From Methanobrevibacter sp. (GTDB lineage: Archaea; Methanobacteriota; Methanobacteria; Methanobacteriales; Methanobacteriaceae), in assembly GCF_017431965.1 (NCBI RefSeq), contig NZ_JAFRKB010000033.1, positions 1-64,000 on the forward strand: a stretch of DNA of 64,000 bases, written 5' to 3'. Of this stretch, positions 33,632 through 43,853 are shown one piece after another. The translations under genes and the position numbers were made by a program. Numbering within the stretch: the stretch's first letter is position 1; every line of letters begins with the position of its first letter. The notes beneath the pieces are model-generated. The model made no database searches. It worked only from the letters and a program-made list of their open reading frames with translations, and had not been told where the DNA came from.

Positions 33632-34393
33632 ATCTTTAAACGGTTGTGGAAGTTCACAAACTCCACTGTCTTTAGCAAGATATGCATATGCAAATGCTGC
33701 ACAAATTGCACCGAGGATAGGTCCAACTAAATATATTGGGAAGAATGCCCAAAGGTTAGCACCGCCAAGTAGAGTGTCCATCAAGTATGGTCCGAATGTA
33801 CGTGCAGGGTTGATTGAAGCACCTGTAAATGCGCCTAAAACTGCAATTACTGCAGCAACTGTCATACCGATTGATATTCCAGCAAAGCCAGGTTCCGCTT
33901 TCTTATCTACTGCAACACCCATTACTACCATCATCAAGAAGAAAGTTCCTAAGAATTCTGCAAACATTGCTTGGAAGTAACTTACACCCAATCCCGGAGC
34001 AGTAGCACCAAGTCCGCCTATAGTAACAGCAGGAGCGCCTAAGCATAAGAATAGACAAATACTTCCTAAACATGCACCAATAACTTGTGCAACAATATAA
34101 TAAATACTGTCAACTAAAGCTATGTTTTTGGTTACAAGTAGCCCAATGGTTACAGCTGGATTTAAGTGTGCGCCGGATATCTTACCGAATACATAAATAC
34201 ATATCATTACAGTTAGACCAAATACCAACGCAATAGCAATCCAATCCCCAAGTCCTCCTAAAGGTCCGATTCCAGTAACTCCAGCAGCCTCTGAAATCAA
34301 TAGAGTTACAACAGCAGATCCTGTACCGAAAAATACTAGGAAAAATGTTCCTAAAAGTTCAGCAAAAAATTTTTTTCTAATGTTACAAGTCAT
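33626..34393 (-). CDS. aqpM: MIP-family channel (aquaporin AqpM type)
   Basis: The 255-residue protein is a major intrinsic protein with six membrane segments and both half-helices: GAHLNPAVTIGL near residue 80 and GASINPARTFGPYL near residue 200. Length and the long loop GTGSAVVTLLISEAAGVTG match AqpM of Methanothermobacter, which passes water, glycerol, and perhaps dissolved gases. The C-terminus is short and acidic (GVCELPQPFKDE). It lies 10 nt behind the DUF2193 gene, and this close pairing may point to a common role. The start ATG at 34393 has GGTGAGA upstream. Confidence 0.93.
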   Translation of the reverse strand: MTCNIRKKFFAELLGTFFLVFFGTGSAVVTLLISEAAGVTGIGPLGGLGDWIAIALVFGLTVMICIYVFGKISGAHLNPAVTIGLLVTKNIALVDSIYYIVAQVIGACLGSICLFLCLGAPAVTIGGLGATAPGLGVSYFQAMFAEFLGTFFLMMVVMGVAVDKKAEPGFAGISIGMTVAAVIAVLGAFTGASINPARTFGPYLMDTLLGGANLWAFFPIYLVGPILGAICAAFAYAYLAKDSGVCELPQPFKDE

Positions 34394-34403
34394 ATTTTCT
34401 CAC

Positions 34404-35903
34404 CTATACAGATTCTCTCCATTGACAGTATTCGTGTTTGTTGTCAACTAATGAAGCAGCAGCACAGTTTTTACATCCCCTTACAGGAGAACCTGGTGCT
34501 TCTTTGTTAAGTGCAATAATGTTTGTCATCATGGTTGCTGTAATAGGTTCTGAAGTTAAAAGACATGGGTAGTCTGCTAATCTCATAAGTGATGAGAATC
34601 TTACTGTTATTGCGCATGCTGGGTAAGTGTATCTTTGTGGGTTCATTACTGTTTCATTAGCTAAAATAGGGCTTAAGTCAACAGCCATTCCATTGATTTT
34701 AGGTGCTAATTCTCCACCAGTACCTGCTCTGAACTTTCTAGCTCCGCTGATTGCATTGAATCCTCTGTAAATCATGTCCATGAAGTCACAGTTGTGCAAT
34801 TCAGCAGCTGCACCTCTAGTAGGATATTGCTGTACGAAGTTGTGGAATCTTTTTGAGAATAAATCTACAACCATTGGTGCATTAAATCCATCTAATTCTA
34901 ATATAAATTCAGTTGCACATGCTGATGAACCAGTAGCTAATTTTAATACATCAAATTCAGATTTATAATTGTCTAAGTTGGAAGTTAAAGTTGATCCGAT
35001 AACTTCAGCTGTTGCTTGAACGATAGCTAGTGTTACATCATCTTTACACATATTGTAAGTGGATTGACCAATGTGGTGCCCAATATCTCCAACACAGTAA
35101 GCAGGAACTGTTACAATGTTACCATAATGTACTCCATCATCCATTGCTGCTTTAACAGTTGAGGTCATTGCCTTTTTATATTTGTTCATGTAGTCTCTTA
35201 CATCAAATGAAGAGTGGTCAGCATCATCCATTAAAGTGCCTTGTCCTTCAATAGGAGTTTTATAAATCATTTGTAATGCTGCAATTTCCTTTTCAGTTGC
35301 TTCAGCTGCAGTAGCACCTGCTTCTATTGCATTAGCAAATGCATCTCCAATACCATATGAAGTGTTCATACCCCATGATTTGGCTGAAAGTATTGCTTGT
35401 TTGTGAGCTACAGGAATGTCAGTTTTTTGTAATATTTGATTTACAACATTACTGGTACTACCTGGCATTAATGCAAAGTCCACAACACAAGTAGGTCCAT
35501 AAAATCCACCATATCTTCTGATAGATTCTTTTGCAACAAGTGCTTCATTATCAGCGATAGCTTGGATGAATTTATCTAAACTGTCTGCAAATTCACCATC
35601 TTCTTCACATAAAATTTCTAAAACTGGAGGAGTTTGGAAATGTTCAATGAATGGGTCATCTTCACATTTTAAAGTGTCTGTAATGGAAGATAATATTTCA
35701 AAGTGGTTTTTGACAGAATCCTTGTGTAAGTTTATTACAGATTCCGCTTGGTTGTCTAATGCAGTCATTTCTGCTACTGCATCAGCGTACGGTTTTGCAT
35801 CAGTTATTTTAAAGTCGTTGTATCTATTTTCTGATATAACTGCAACGTCTGCCTTTTGAGCAGCCATTGATTCGTTAATCATCTTTTCATATAACTCTCT
35901 CAT
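34404..35903 (-). CDS. DUF2193 family protein
   Basis: The 499-residue protein belongs to DUF2193, a family of unknown function in methanogens and a few anaerobic bacteria. Features: an N-terminal helical part, the stretch RYGGFYGPTCVVDFALMPGS, GDIGHHIGQSTYNMCKDD in the middle, RGAAAELHNCDFMDMIYRG, RAGTGGELAPKINGM, and a C-terminal GCKNCAAASLVDNKHEYCQW with three cysteines that could bind metal or a cluster. No membrane segment is seen. It is co-transcribed with aqpM. A 245-bp AT-rich promoter region lies upstream. The protein is probably an enzyme with a metal or radical site; this remains inference. Confidence 0.85.
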   Translation of the reverse strand: MRELYEKMINESMAAQKADVAVISENRYNDFKITDAKPYADAVAEMTALDNQAESVINLHKDSVKNHFEILSSITDTLKCEDDPFIEHFQTPPVLEILCEEDGEFADSLDKFIQAIADNEALVAKESIRRYGGFYGPTCVVDFALMPGSTSNVVNQILQKTDIPVAHKQAILSAKSWGMNTSYGIGDAFANAIEAGATAAEATEKEIAALQMIYKTPIEGQGTLMDDADHSSFDVRDYMNKYKKAMTSTVKAAMDDGVHYGNIVTVPAYCVGDIGHHIGQSTYNMCKDDVTLAIVQATAEVIGSTLTSNLDNYKSEFDVLKLATGSSACATEFILELDGFNAPMVVDLFSKRFHNFVQQYPTRGAAAELHNCDFMDMIYRGFNAISGARKFRAGTGGELAPKINGMAVDLSPILANETVMNPQRYTYPACAITVRFSSLMRLADYPCLLTSEPITATMMTNIIALNKEAPGSPVRGCKNCAAASLVDNKHEYCQWRESV

Positions 35904-36148
35904 ATTATCACCTTAAATGATAAGTGTACTACCAATAGCTAAATAATTGTAGCCATTAATAGTGTTAATTAAATGTTTATTCAGTGAAATATTTAAATTT
36001 ATTTAAAATTTTTTACAAAACCCTATTTCATAGCATTAATTTTATAAAAAAAGATTAAAAAGCTAAATATACTTTAATTAAAAAAATAGTAAAGTTTAAT
36101 AAAATTATTAAAAATTTGTATAAAAAATAATAAAAAATGAAGATACGG

Positions 36149-39037
36149 CTATTTTCCAATATCTTCAACAAGTTCCTTTGCATAAGGAGTGATGTTTTCA
36201 TTAAGCATCCTTTCTAAAAACTGACCGGTATATGTACCTGCCTCGGCAACTTCCTCAGGAGTTCCGGTAGCAATCACTTCGCCTCCACCGTCACCGCCTT
36301 CAGGACCTAGGTCAATTATATGATCTGCAGTTTTGATAACATCCAGATTATGCTCAATAACAACAACGGAATTGCCGGCATCAGTCAATCTAGACAATAC
36401 TTCTAAAAGTCTTTTAATATCTGCAAAATGAAGACCAGTAGTTGGTTCATCTAGGATATATAACGTTTTTCCAGTGCTGGTTCTAGATAGCTCTTTAGCC
36501 AGTTTAATCCTTTGAGCTTCACCACCTGAAAGTGTTGTTGCAGGCTGGCCTATCTTCATATAGCCCAGTCCCACATCATATAAAGTTTTAAGCTTTTTAG
36601 TGATTTTTGGAATGTTTTCAAAGAATTCCAATGCTTCTTCAACTGTCATTTCCAAGACTTCATAGATATTTTTACCCTTGTATCTGATATCCAAAGTCTC
36701 TTCATTGTATCTTTTACCTCCGCATACTTCACAAGGAACAAATACATCCGCTAAAAAGTGCATTTCAATTTGCACAATTCCATCTCCTGAACAGGCTTCG
36801 CACCTTCCTCCCTTGACATTGAATGAAAATCTTCCAGGTTTATATCCTCTTGCTTTTGATTCTGGAGTATTTGCAAACAGTTCACGAATATCAGTAAATA
36901 CGCCTGTATAAGTTGCAGGATTTGACCTTGGAGTTCTTCCTATAGGTTTTTGATCAATTGCAATTACTTTATCAATATTCTTCAATCCCTCAATTTCATC
37001 ATATTTCCCTGCAAACATGAATTTTTTAGATAACTTGCCATGAGCGCCTTTGTATAGAATTTCATTGATTAGACTACTTTTACCAGAACCGCTAACTCCA
37101 GTAACGCAAGTGAACTTACCCAATGGAATTTCAACATCAATGCCCTTCAAGTTATTTTGGGCTGCACCTTTTATCTTAATAGATTTGCCGTTTCCGGGCC
37201 TTCTTTCTTTAGGAATGTCAATTTTCTTAACTCTTGAGATATACTGGCCTGTAATTGAATTAGGATTGTTCATAATGTCTAATGGAGTTCCCTGAGCCAC
37301 GACTTTCCCACCATGCTCACCGGCTCCAGGACCTATGTCGACAACGTGGTCTGCTGATAAGATGGTTTCTTCATCATGCTCAACAACAACTAAAGTATTT
37401 CCAAGATCTTTTAGCCTTTTTAAAGCTTCGATGAGTTTTATATTGTCTCTTTGATGAAGGCCGATACTCGGTTCATCCAAAATATATAAAACACCAACAA
37501 GACCAGAACCTATTTGAGTAGCTAGTCTAATCCTTTGTGCTTCCCCACCGGAAAGGGTACCAGATGACCTTGACATTGATAAATAATCCAAACCGACTTC
37601 AACTAAAAAGCTTAAGCGCTCTTTAATTTCCTTTAAAACTTCTTTTGCAATGAAATTTTCTCTTTCGGTTAATTCCAAATCCTGGAAAAATTGATAAGAA
37701 TCCTTTATTGCCAAATCACATACATCAATGATGGATTTTCCTCCGACAGTTACTGCCAATACTTCCGGTCTTAAGCGTTTGCCGCCACAAACATGACATT
37801 TCCTGTCGCTCATGAATTTGGAAAGGTATTTTCTTGAATAATTTGACTTTGTTTCAATGTACAATCTCTCCATTCTGGGAATGACACCTTCAAATTTACG
37901 GTTAACCATATAAGATTTGTTTCTTCTTTTAAATGTGAAAGGTATTTTATCCTTACAACCGTATAAAATAGTATTCTGATGTTCCTTATCCAATTCATTG
38001 AATGGAACGTCCATACTGAAATTAAAATGTTTTGAAACAGATTCAAGCATTTGATAGTAATAATTTTCCCTTTTGGATGATTTTGACCATGGAGCGATAG
38101 CACCCTCATTTAAAGTTAATGTATTGTCAGGGACAATCAAGTCAGGATCAATCTCCATTTTGGAACCGATACCGTTACATTCCGGACATGCACCCTGAGG
38201 CGCATTGAATGAAAACATCCTAGGAGTCAGCTCCTCAAAGTTTATTCCACAATCGACACATGCGAAGTGCTCTGAATATTTTTTCTCATATTCTTCATCG
38301 TCAGTTGTATATAATACATTTATTAATCCTTCAGCGAATTCTGCTGCTGTTTCCAATGAATCAACCAATCTTCTTTTAAAGTCTACATCTTTTCTGATTT
38401 TAAGTCTGTCTACAACAACATCAATACTATGGCGATATGTTTTAGCAAGGTCAATATCCTCTTCCAAATCCCTTATCTCACCATCAACACGAACTCTTAC
38501 AAATCCCTTGTTTCTCAAATCATCTAAAACATCTTTGTGTTGACCTTTTTTATCTCTGACGACAGGTGACAATATTTGGATTTTTATTCCTTCCCCTTCT
38601 TCCATAATTGATTCTGCAATTTGTCCGATAGTCTGTTGTGACACTTCCTTTCCACAATTCGGACAATGCGGAATTCCAATTCTTGCAAACAATAACCTCA
38701 AATAATCGTAAATTTCTGTAATTGTTCCTACAGTAGACCTTGGATTTTCCCTTGTTGTTTTTTGGTCAATGGAAATGGCTGGAGACAAACCCTCAATTGA
38801 TTCCATTTCCGGTTTTTTCATTTGTCCCAAAAATTGCCTTGCATATGCTGATAGGGACTCGACATATCTACGCTGTCCTTCAGCATAAATAGTATCAAAA
38901 GCAAGTGAAGATTTTCCAGACCCACTAAGACCTGTAATTACAATAAATTCATCACGAGGGACACTAACATCAATATCCTGTAAATTGTGCTCACGTGCAC
39001 CCTTGATGACAATTTGTTTTTTAGAATTTTCAGCCAT
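36149..39037 (-). CDS. uvrA: Excinuclease ABC subunit A
   Basis: UvrA is the damage-recognition ATPase of bacterial-type nucleotide excision repair. The 962-residue length is normal. It has two ABC ATPase modules: first Walker [15 protein letters not shown] near residue 35, second [14 protein letters not shown] near residue 650, and signatures [16 protein letters not shown] and [15 protein letters not shown]. Zinc motifs include CPNCG, CVDCG...CPEC, and CEACSGDG...CEVCGG. This bacterial repair system was gained by some archaea by transfer. It lies downstream of uvrB but has its own likely promoter at 39081-39116. No uvrC is in the window. Confidence 0.97.
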   Translation of the reverse strand: MAENSKKQIVIKGAREHNLQDIDVSVPRDEFIVITGLSGSGKSSLAFDTIYAEGQRRYVESLSAYARQFLGQMKKPEMESIEGLSPAISIDQKTTRENPRSTVGTITEIYDYLRLLFARIGIPHCPNCGKEVSQQTIGQIAESIMEEGEGIKIQILSPVVRDKKGQHKDVLDDLRNKGFVRVRVDGEIRDLEEDIDLAKTYRHSIDVVVDRLKIRKDVDFKRRLVDSLETAAEFAEGLINVLYTTDDEEYEKKYSEHFACVDCGINFEELTPRMFSFNAPQGACPECNGIGSKMEIDPDLIVPDNTLTLNEGAIAPWSKSSKRENYYYQMLESVSKHFNFSMDVPFNELDKEHQNTILYGCKDKIPFTFKRRNKSYMVNRKFEGVIPRMERLYIETKSNYSRKYLSKFMSDRKCHVCGGKRLRPEVLAVTVGGKSIIDVCDLAIKDSYQFFQDLELTERENFIAKEVLKEIKERLSFLVEVGLDYLSMSRSSGTLSGGEAQRIRLATQIGSGLVGVLYILDEPSIGLHQRDNIKLIEALKRLKDLGNTLVVVEHDEETILSADHVVDIGPGAGEHGGKVVAQGTPLDIMNNPNSITGQYISRVKKIDIPKERRPGNGKSIKIKGAAQNNLKGIDVEIPLGKFTCVTGVSGSGKSSLINEILYKGAHGKLSKKFMFAGKYDEIEGLKNIDKVIAIDQKPIGRTPRSNPATYTGVFTDIRELFANTPESKARGYKPGRFSFNVKGGRCEACSGDGIVQIEMHFLADVFVPCEVCGGKRYNEETLDIRYKGKNIYEVLEMTVEEALEFFENIPKITKKLKTLYDVGLGYMKIGQPATTLSGGEAQRIKLAKELSRTSTGKTLYILDEPTTGLHFADIKRLLEVLSRLTDAGNSVVVIEHNLDVIKTADHIIDLGPEGGDGGGEVIATGTPEEVAEAGTYTGQFLERMLNENITPYAKELVEDIGK

Positions 39038-39080
39038 AATATTCTCCTAAAAATTAGTTATATAATATTAGAACAAACTC

Positions 39081-39116
39081 ATTTATAAAGTATTTTAGAG
39101 AGCATTTGAAAAGTAA
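39081..39116 (-). promoter_or_regulatory. uvrA promoter with copy 2 of the shared upstream motif
   Basis: The minus strand carries TTACTTTTCAAATGCTCT (39116-39099), then 8 nt, then a TATA box CTTTATAAAT (39090-39081), about 44 nt upstream of the uvrA ATG. The same 18-mer lies 7 nt upstream of a TATA-like box before tnpB, and a one-mismatch copy lies before the integrase. The AGAGAGC version spans 39097-39116 on the plus strand. Confidence 0.55.
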
Positions 39117-39125
39117 ATTTAAAAG

Positions 39126-41090
39126 TTATTTGTCCATACCCTTTAAGGCATATAATTTATTCCTTAAATCAGCTGCCCTTTCAAAGTCAAGTCTTGCAGC
39201 AGCATCCTTCATATCTCTTTCCAAATCCTTAATTAACAAACGAAGTTCATCTTTAGGCATTTTTTCAAGGTCAGCTCCAATACCTTTGTATTTTTCATCT
39301 TCCTCAGCAAGCTTCTCTTTCAATGTTCTTGTTGTTGATTTTGGAACTATGCCATGCTTTTCGTTGTATGCCATCTGCAATTTACGCCTTTTCATAGTAA
39401 TGTCATATGCATTCTGAACAGAATCAGTCATATTGTCAACATACATTATCACACGACCGTTGACGTTTCTTGCTGCACGACCAATTGTCTGTATCAGAGA
39501 AGTCTCATTTCTTAAAAATCCTTCCTTATCTGCATCCAAAATAGCTACCAAAGACACTTCAGGCAAATCCAAACCTTCCCTTAAAAGGTTTACCCCGACC
39601 AATACATCGAATTTTCCTCTTCTCAAGTCGTTTACAATATCAATTCTCTCCAATGTATCGATTTCCGAGTGCATATATCTTACCTTAACGCCGATTCTTG
39701 CGTAATAATCAGTCAAGTCCTCAGCCATCCTTTTGGTTAAAGTAGTGACAAGCACCCTTTCATCTTTTTCGGCAGTTAGCTGAACTTCCTTAAGCAGATC
39801 CTCGACTTGGCCTGTAACCGGCCTGATTAAAACTTCAGGGTCCACCAATCCTGTTGGCCTGATAATCTGTTCTACAACATTTCTTGATTTTGCAAGCTCA
39901 TATTGGGCAGGAGTTGCAGAAACATAAATAACCTGATTAACGGAGGATTCGAATTCATCAAATCTTAGAGGTCTGTTTTCTTTGGCTGAAGGCAATCTGA
40001 ATCCATATTCAACCAAGGTTTCCTTACGAGCCCTATCCCCATTATACATCCCCCTAATTTGCGGAACTGTTACATGGGATTCATCAATGATTGTTAAAAA
40101 ATCATCCGGGAAATACTTTAAAAGGGAATATGGCTTTTCACCCCAGCTACGGCCGGACAGATGCATAGAATAGTTCTCTACACCCGGACAGTATCCCATT
40201 TCCTGAAGCATTTCAATATCAAAACGGGTCCTTTGCTCCAGTCTCTGAGCTTCCAATAGCTTTCCTGTCAAATTAAGTTCCTGAAGCCTTTCATCCAATT
40301 CCTGAGAGATTTTTGAAATAGCAGTTTCCATTTTATCCTGACCGACGACAAAGTGCTTTGCAGGGAAAATCATGTATCTTTGAAGGCTTTCCTGTTTTTT
40401 GCCAGTTACCCTGTCAATCAGACTGATTGCATCGATTTCATCGCCGAACAGTTCAATTCTGATAGGTGGTGTTCCATGAACTGGATTTATTTCTATGACA
40501 TCCCCTCTGACCCGGAACTGTCCTCTGTCAAACTCAATGTCATTTCTTTCATACTGCATGAAAATAAGTTTAGATATTATTTCGGACCTGTCATAAATAT
40601 CCCCAACAGATATTCCGAAGGCAAATTCGCCATAATCTTCAGGCGAACCTATACCGTAAATGCAACTTACACTGCTTACCACAATTACATCATCCCTTGA
40701 AAGAAGAGATTGTGTAGCCGAGTGCCTCATTATGTCAATATCATCATTTATTGAAGCTTCCTTATCAATAAATGTGTCTGTTCTTGGAACATACGCTTCA
40801 GGCTGGTAATAATCATAATAACTAACAAAATATTCCACTGCATTATCCGGGAAGAATTCCTTAAACTCTTCATATAACTGTGCAGCCAATGTTTTGTTGT
40901 GTGAAATGACAAGAGTCGGCTTTTGAACTTTTTCAATGACATTAGCCATCGTAAAAGTCTTTCCTGAACCTGTCACTCCCAAAAGAGTTTGTTCCTTAAT
41001 TCCGTTTTTAATGCCTTCCGCTAGTGAGTCAATGGCTTTTGGTTGGTCACCTAATGGTTTATAAGGTGATTTAAGCTTGAATTCTTTCAT
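39126..41090 (-). CDS. uvrB: Excinuclease ABC subunit B
   Basis: UvrB verifies damage and loads UvrC. The 654-residue protein has the N-terminal helicase motifs ([17 protein letters not shown]), the beta-hairpin that inserts into DNA ([16 protein letters not shown]), [15 protein letters not shown], and [12 protein letters not shown]. It ends in the UVR coiled-coil motif with [27 protein letters not shown], which contacts UvrA and UvrC. The order prs-hypothetical-uvrB suggests that uvrB is made from the prs promoter, since gaps are 1 and 5 nt. uvrA follows after 88 nt. Confidence 0.97.
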   Translation of the reverse strand: MKEFKLKSPYKPLGDQPKAIDSLAEGIKNGIKEQTLLGVTGSGKTFTMANVIEKVQKPTLVISHNKTLAAQLYEEFKEFFPDNAVEYFVSYYDYYQPEAYVPRTDTFIDKEASINDDIDIMRHSATQSLLSRDDVIVVSSVSCIYGIGSPEDYGEFAFGISVGDIYDRSEIISKLIFMQYERNDIEFDRGQFRVRGDVIEINPVHGTPPIRIELFGDEIDAISLIDRVTGKKQESLQRYMIFPAKHFVVGQDKMETAISKISQELDERLQELNLTGKLLEAQRLEQRTRFDIEMLQEMGYCPGVENYSMHLSGRSWGEKPYSLLKYFPDDFLTIIDESHVTVPQIRGMYNGDRARKETLVEYGFRLPSAKENRPLRFDEFESSVNQVIYVSATPAQYELAKSRNVVEQIIRPTGLVDPEVLIRPVTGQVEDLLKEVQLTAEKDERVLVTTLTKRMAEDLTDYYARIGVKVRYMHSEIDTLERIDIVNDLRRGKFDVLVGVNLLREGLDLPEVSLVAILDADKEGFLRNETSLIQTIGRAARNVNGRVIMYVDNMTDSVQNAYDITMKRRKLQMAYNEKHGIVPKSTTRTLKEKLAEEDEKYKGIGADLEKMPKDELRLLIKDLERDMKDAAARLDFERAADLRNKLYALKGMDK

Positions 41091-41095
41091 AATAT

Positions 41096-41386
41096 CTAGT
41101 TTAAAATTGTAATATTGAAGCTAATATGTGTATATGGTGGAGAACAGCACGGAGTGACTCTTTGATCCCTAACTATAAGCTTTCCATAACCTTTCAATTC
41201 TTTTTCCAAATCTTTCATTATATTTGGAACAATTTCATAACGAAAAACCTTTAAAGAACCCAAATATACTGTCTTATCGGCAAAATTCATTACTGAAACA
41301 CTTTCGACAGTGTCAGGTTCTGAATATTTTACCAGAATATTATTTGATTTATCAACCAATTCCTGTTTGATTTGTTCTTTATCCAT
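41096..41386 (-). CDS. Small hypothetical protein between prs and uvrB
   Basis: The 96-residue protein starts [20 protein letters not shown] and has an alpha/beta pattern with [20 protein letters not shown] and [20 protein letters not shown]. The double cysteine CCSPPYTH near the C-terminus is its only striking feature and might bind metal. I recognise no family. It begins 1 nt after the prs stop and ends 5 nt before uvrB, so it is clearly part of one transcript with both. A role cannot be deduced. Confidence 0.7.
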   Translation of the reverse strand: MDKEQIKQELVDKSNNILVKYSEPDTVESVSVMNFADKTVYLGSLKVFRYEIVPNIMKDLEKELKGYGKLIVRDQRVTPCCSPPYTHISFNITILN

Positions 41387-41387
41387 A

Positions 41388-42302
41388 CTACTGCCTCAAT
41401 GCATCTGCAATACTTTTTGCAAGGGATACACGTGATGTATCTGAAGATAAACTGTTAGTACCAATAATTTTATTTGCACCCGCTTCATAAATTCTAGTTG
41501 CACCGTTATTGGTTAAAATAGGATGTACGCAACATACATCAACGGAAGATGCGCCATATTGTTTCAAGATATTAATAGCATTTACAATGGTTCCACCGGT
41601 TGCAATGATGTCATCAACAATAACAGCGTGCATGCCCTTTACGGAGTCAATATTAACGGTGTTTTCACTTTCACTGTCACATCTAACATCAACAATTCTG
41701 GTTTCAACTTTATCAGGTCCTAAACGGACTTTAGTCAAGTAAGTGCAATCGCATCCAATGATTTCTGAAATTTCCTGCGCAAAACCATAAGCGCCCTTAT
41801 CAGGGGCAACGATTAATGGTTTTTCATCGGACTTTTTGAATAATTTTTTGTTTAAATATTCCGCCAATGCAGGCATCGCTGAAATATTTCTAGCTTCGAT
41901 ATTGAAGAAGTTAAGAACACATTCTTCATGAATATTAAAAGTGATGAATTCATCAGCACCTGCTGATTCAATCAATCCGCAAATAATCTTAGCTGAAATA
42001 GATTCACCAGGATTAAAACGCTTTTCTTGTCTTGCATAACCCATATATGGAACAACAACCCTCACTTTTTTTGCACCCATATCCTTAAGAGTTGAAATTA
42101 TAAATATCAATTCCATCAAATTTTCATCCTGAGGATAACCAGTTGATTGGATAACAGTTACTTCCTCTTCAATTTCACCTGCAATTCTTAAATATCTTTC
42201 TCCGTCCGGAAACTTTTTAGTTTCAACATAACATAATTCTTCGTCAAGTTCTTTTGCAACATGAGCTGCCAAATCTTGTGAAGCTGAACCTCCAATAATC
42301 AC
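41388..42302 (-). CDS. prs: Ribose-phosphate pyrophosphokinase
   Basis: This enzyme makes PRPP from ribose-5-phosphate and ATP, for purines, pyrimidines, histidine and, in methanogens, methanopterin. The 304-residue protein has GGSASQDLAAHVAKEL, IFPDGER-type KKFPDGERYLRI, VVPYMGYARQEKRFNPGE, and the PRPP loop VIVDDIIATGGTIVNA. Motifs fit the archaeal class. The start is GTG at 42302, with GGTGAT 3 nt upstream. It is first in a transcript with the small hypothetical gene and uvrB. Confidence 0.96.
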   Translation of the reverse strand: MIIGGSASQDLAAHVAKELDEELCYVETKKFPDGERYLRIAGEIEEEVTVIQSTGYPQDENLMELIFIISTLKDMGAKKVRVVVPYMGYARQEKRFNPGESISAKIICGLIESAGADEFITFNIHEECVLNFFNIEARNISAMPALAEYLNKKLFKKSDEKPLIVAPDKGAYGFAQEISEIIGCDCTYLTKVRLGPDKVETRIVDVRCDSESENTVNIDSVKGMHAVIVDDIIATGGTIVNAINILKQYGASSVDVCCVHPILTNNGATRIYEAGANKIIGTNSLSSDTSRVSLAKSIADALRQ

Positions 42303-42392
42303 AATATCACCAAAGTATTATATGATATAATATTAATCTTAATAGAATAAAAAAGTTAAGTATTAATATTTAAAGGTTATTAAAAAATAATC

Positions 42393-42899
42393 ATGAAAAA
42401 AATTCTTATTGCAATAATCGTTATAATTGTTCTATTGTTGGCTTCAACAATCGTAAGCCCAATTTTAATAATTGCAGAGGATGCAGATGAAGGAACACCG
42501 GGCATAGATATGGCCGCTACAGTAGGTTTAGGTGGCTTTAACTGGATTTATCCAGGAAGTTCCTATAATGCCAATGGTGAAACATTACATAACATTCACT
42601 TAATTGACCCTGAAAACCCTTACGGAGCTGCCCGTGATATCATGGAATATACTTATCATGTATCTCCCCATATAATTGTCAGCATCAACAATGACGCTGC
42701 CGAAGCGATATTTGGCGTTAATATAGTTGATGATATCCGCGCAAATGATGCATATAATGGTTATGCTGGTAGTGAAAATGTCGCCGGAACCATGTCCAGA
42801 GGAGATGCAGTCGGAACAGCTATGGCAAATGATGGCATGAATGTATTTGAAATTCCACTACAATTGTTGCTTGGAAACATCAGATTCCACTTCGCTTAG
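42393..42899 (+). CDS. Hypothetical membrane-anchored or secreted protein
   Basis: The 168-residue protein begins with a hydrophobic segment, KKILIAIIVIIVLLLASTIV (residues 2-21), probably a signal anchor. The rest is exposed and soluble, rich in Gly, Ala, Asn and Asp (DMAATVGLGGFNWIYPGSSYNANGE), with no cysteine. No family is recognised. It has no clear ribosome site; AAGGTTATT lies about 15 nt upstream. It is divergent from prs and convergent with the zinc-ribbon gene. It could be a surface protein. Confidence 0.65.
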   Translation: MKKILIAIIVIIVLLLASTIVSPILIIAEDADEGTPGIDMAATVGLGGFNWIYPGSSYNANGETLHNIHLIDPENPYGAARDIMEYTYHVSPHIIVSINNDAAEAIFGVNIVDDIRANDAYNGYAGSENVAGTMSRGDAVGTAMANDGMNVFEIPLQLLLGNIRFHFA

Positions 42900-42916
42900 C
42901 CATTATTTTTCTTTTT

Positions 42917-43282
42917 TTAATGCAACATTAAATAAAATGATAATCCTACACCTACAAAAGAGATGACCAATAGAATTATCGCATGCATTTTAAGTTTGCG
43001 AACTGGAGCCTGCAACAAATAAAATGGCATGAAAAATCCAAAGAACGCAAAAGTGGCCATGGAATTATTTTTGAAAAATAGTGTTGAAACGACACCTGAC
43101 CATGATAAAAAAATAGTAATAATATAAGCTGCCAAAACAGCTTTTTTATTAAGTTGAGGTTCCTTTTGATAAACAAATACCTGTTTAGGTTTTAGGCCTT
43201 CAACCAATGGATTACCGCATTTAGCACAGTAATCATATTCATCCTTATTTTCATATCCGCAGTTTTTACAAAATCTAGTCAT
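42917..43282 (-). CDS. Zinc-ribbon membrane protein
   Basis: The 121-residue protein has an N-terminal zinc ribbon, RFCKNCGYENKDEYDYCAKCG (two CxxC pairs at about residues 4-7 and 18-21), followed by a linker and two or three membrane segments (residues 48-63, 70-90, 101-119). Such zinc-ribbon plus membrane proteins are common in methanogens and their role is unknown. It is convergent with the preceding hypothetical gene, with only 17 nt between the two stops, and shares a strand with the following GNAT gene. Confidence 0.75.
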   Translation of the reverse strand: MTRFCKNCGYENKDEYDYCAKCGNPLVEGLKPKQVFVYQKEPQLNKKAVLAAYIITIFLSWSGVVSTLFFKNNSMATFAFFGFFMPFYLLQAPVRKLKMHAIILLVISFVGVGLSFYLMLH

Positions 43283-43314
43283 TAGAATTAATTAATATCT
43301 TTAAATATATAAAA

Positions 43315-43824
43315 CTATTTTTCTTTAATCATCGCGATTTCTCTAAAGCGTTCGCCTAGATAATTTGTATTTTCAAGTTCTGTATAATACTTAAATCCCA
43401 ATTTTTCTAAAACTCTTTTCGATTGGGAATTTTCAAGCCTATAAGATGCATAAATCTGTTTGATATCCAAATCATCAAAGGCATGCTTAATTATTGTTTT
43501 AGAAGCTTCAACAACTAAGCCCCTACCCCAATATTTCTCAGCTATCCAGTAACCAAGTTCAGCTGATCCTTCACCCCAATAATGGTTTCCATCAGGATGG
43601 ATTAAGAGTCCGACACAGCCAATTGGAATTTCATCCAAAGTAATGGCATAAGTTTCTTTTTTAGCAAAAACCGTTTTGATAATATATAAGCTATCTTCAA
43701 CACTTTTATGGGGAGGCCATCCTGCAATAGGTCCGATTTTAGGATTCTTTGCAAAATGATATAAACATTCTGCGTCGCCTTCTTCCCAGGGCCTTAAAAT
43801 CAAACGTTTAGTTTTAAAAATCAT
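43315..43824 (-). CDS. GNAT acetyltransferase (RimJ/RimL type)
   Basis: The 169-residue protein matches the RimJ/RimL branch of GNAT N-acetyltransferases, which acetylate protein N-termini or small amines with acetyl-CoA. Motifs are TKRLILRPWEEGDAE at the start, IPIGCVGLLIHPDG, ELGYWIAEKYWGRGLVVEA (acetyl-CoA pyrophosphate loop), and ENSQSKRVLEKLGFKYYTE at the end. The substrate is unknown. It lies 29 nt upstream of the GGGtGRT gene on the map and transcribes in the same direction, perhaps as the tail of that operon. Confidence 0.88.
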   Translation of the reverse strand: MIFKTKRLILRPWEEGDAECLYHFAKNPKIGPIAGWPPHKSVEDSLYIIKTVFAKKETYAITLDEIPIGCVGLLIHPDGNHYWGEGSAELGYWIAEKYWGRGLVVEASKTIIKHAFDDLDIKQIYASYRLENSQSKRVLEKLGFKYYTELENTNYLGERFREIAMIKEK

Positions 43825-43853
43825 AAAAAAAAGAGTAAAAAGGGAAAATCCCC

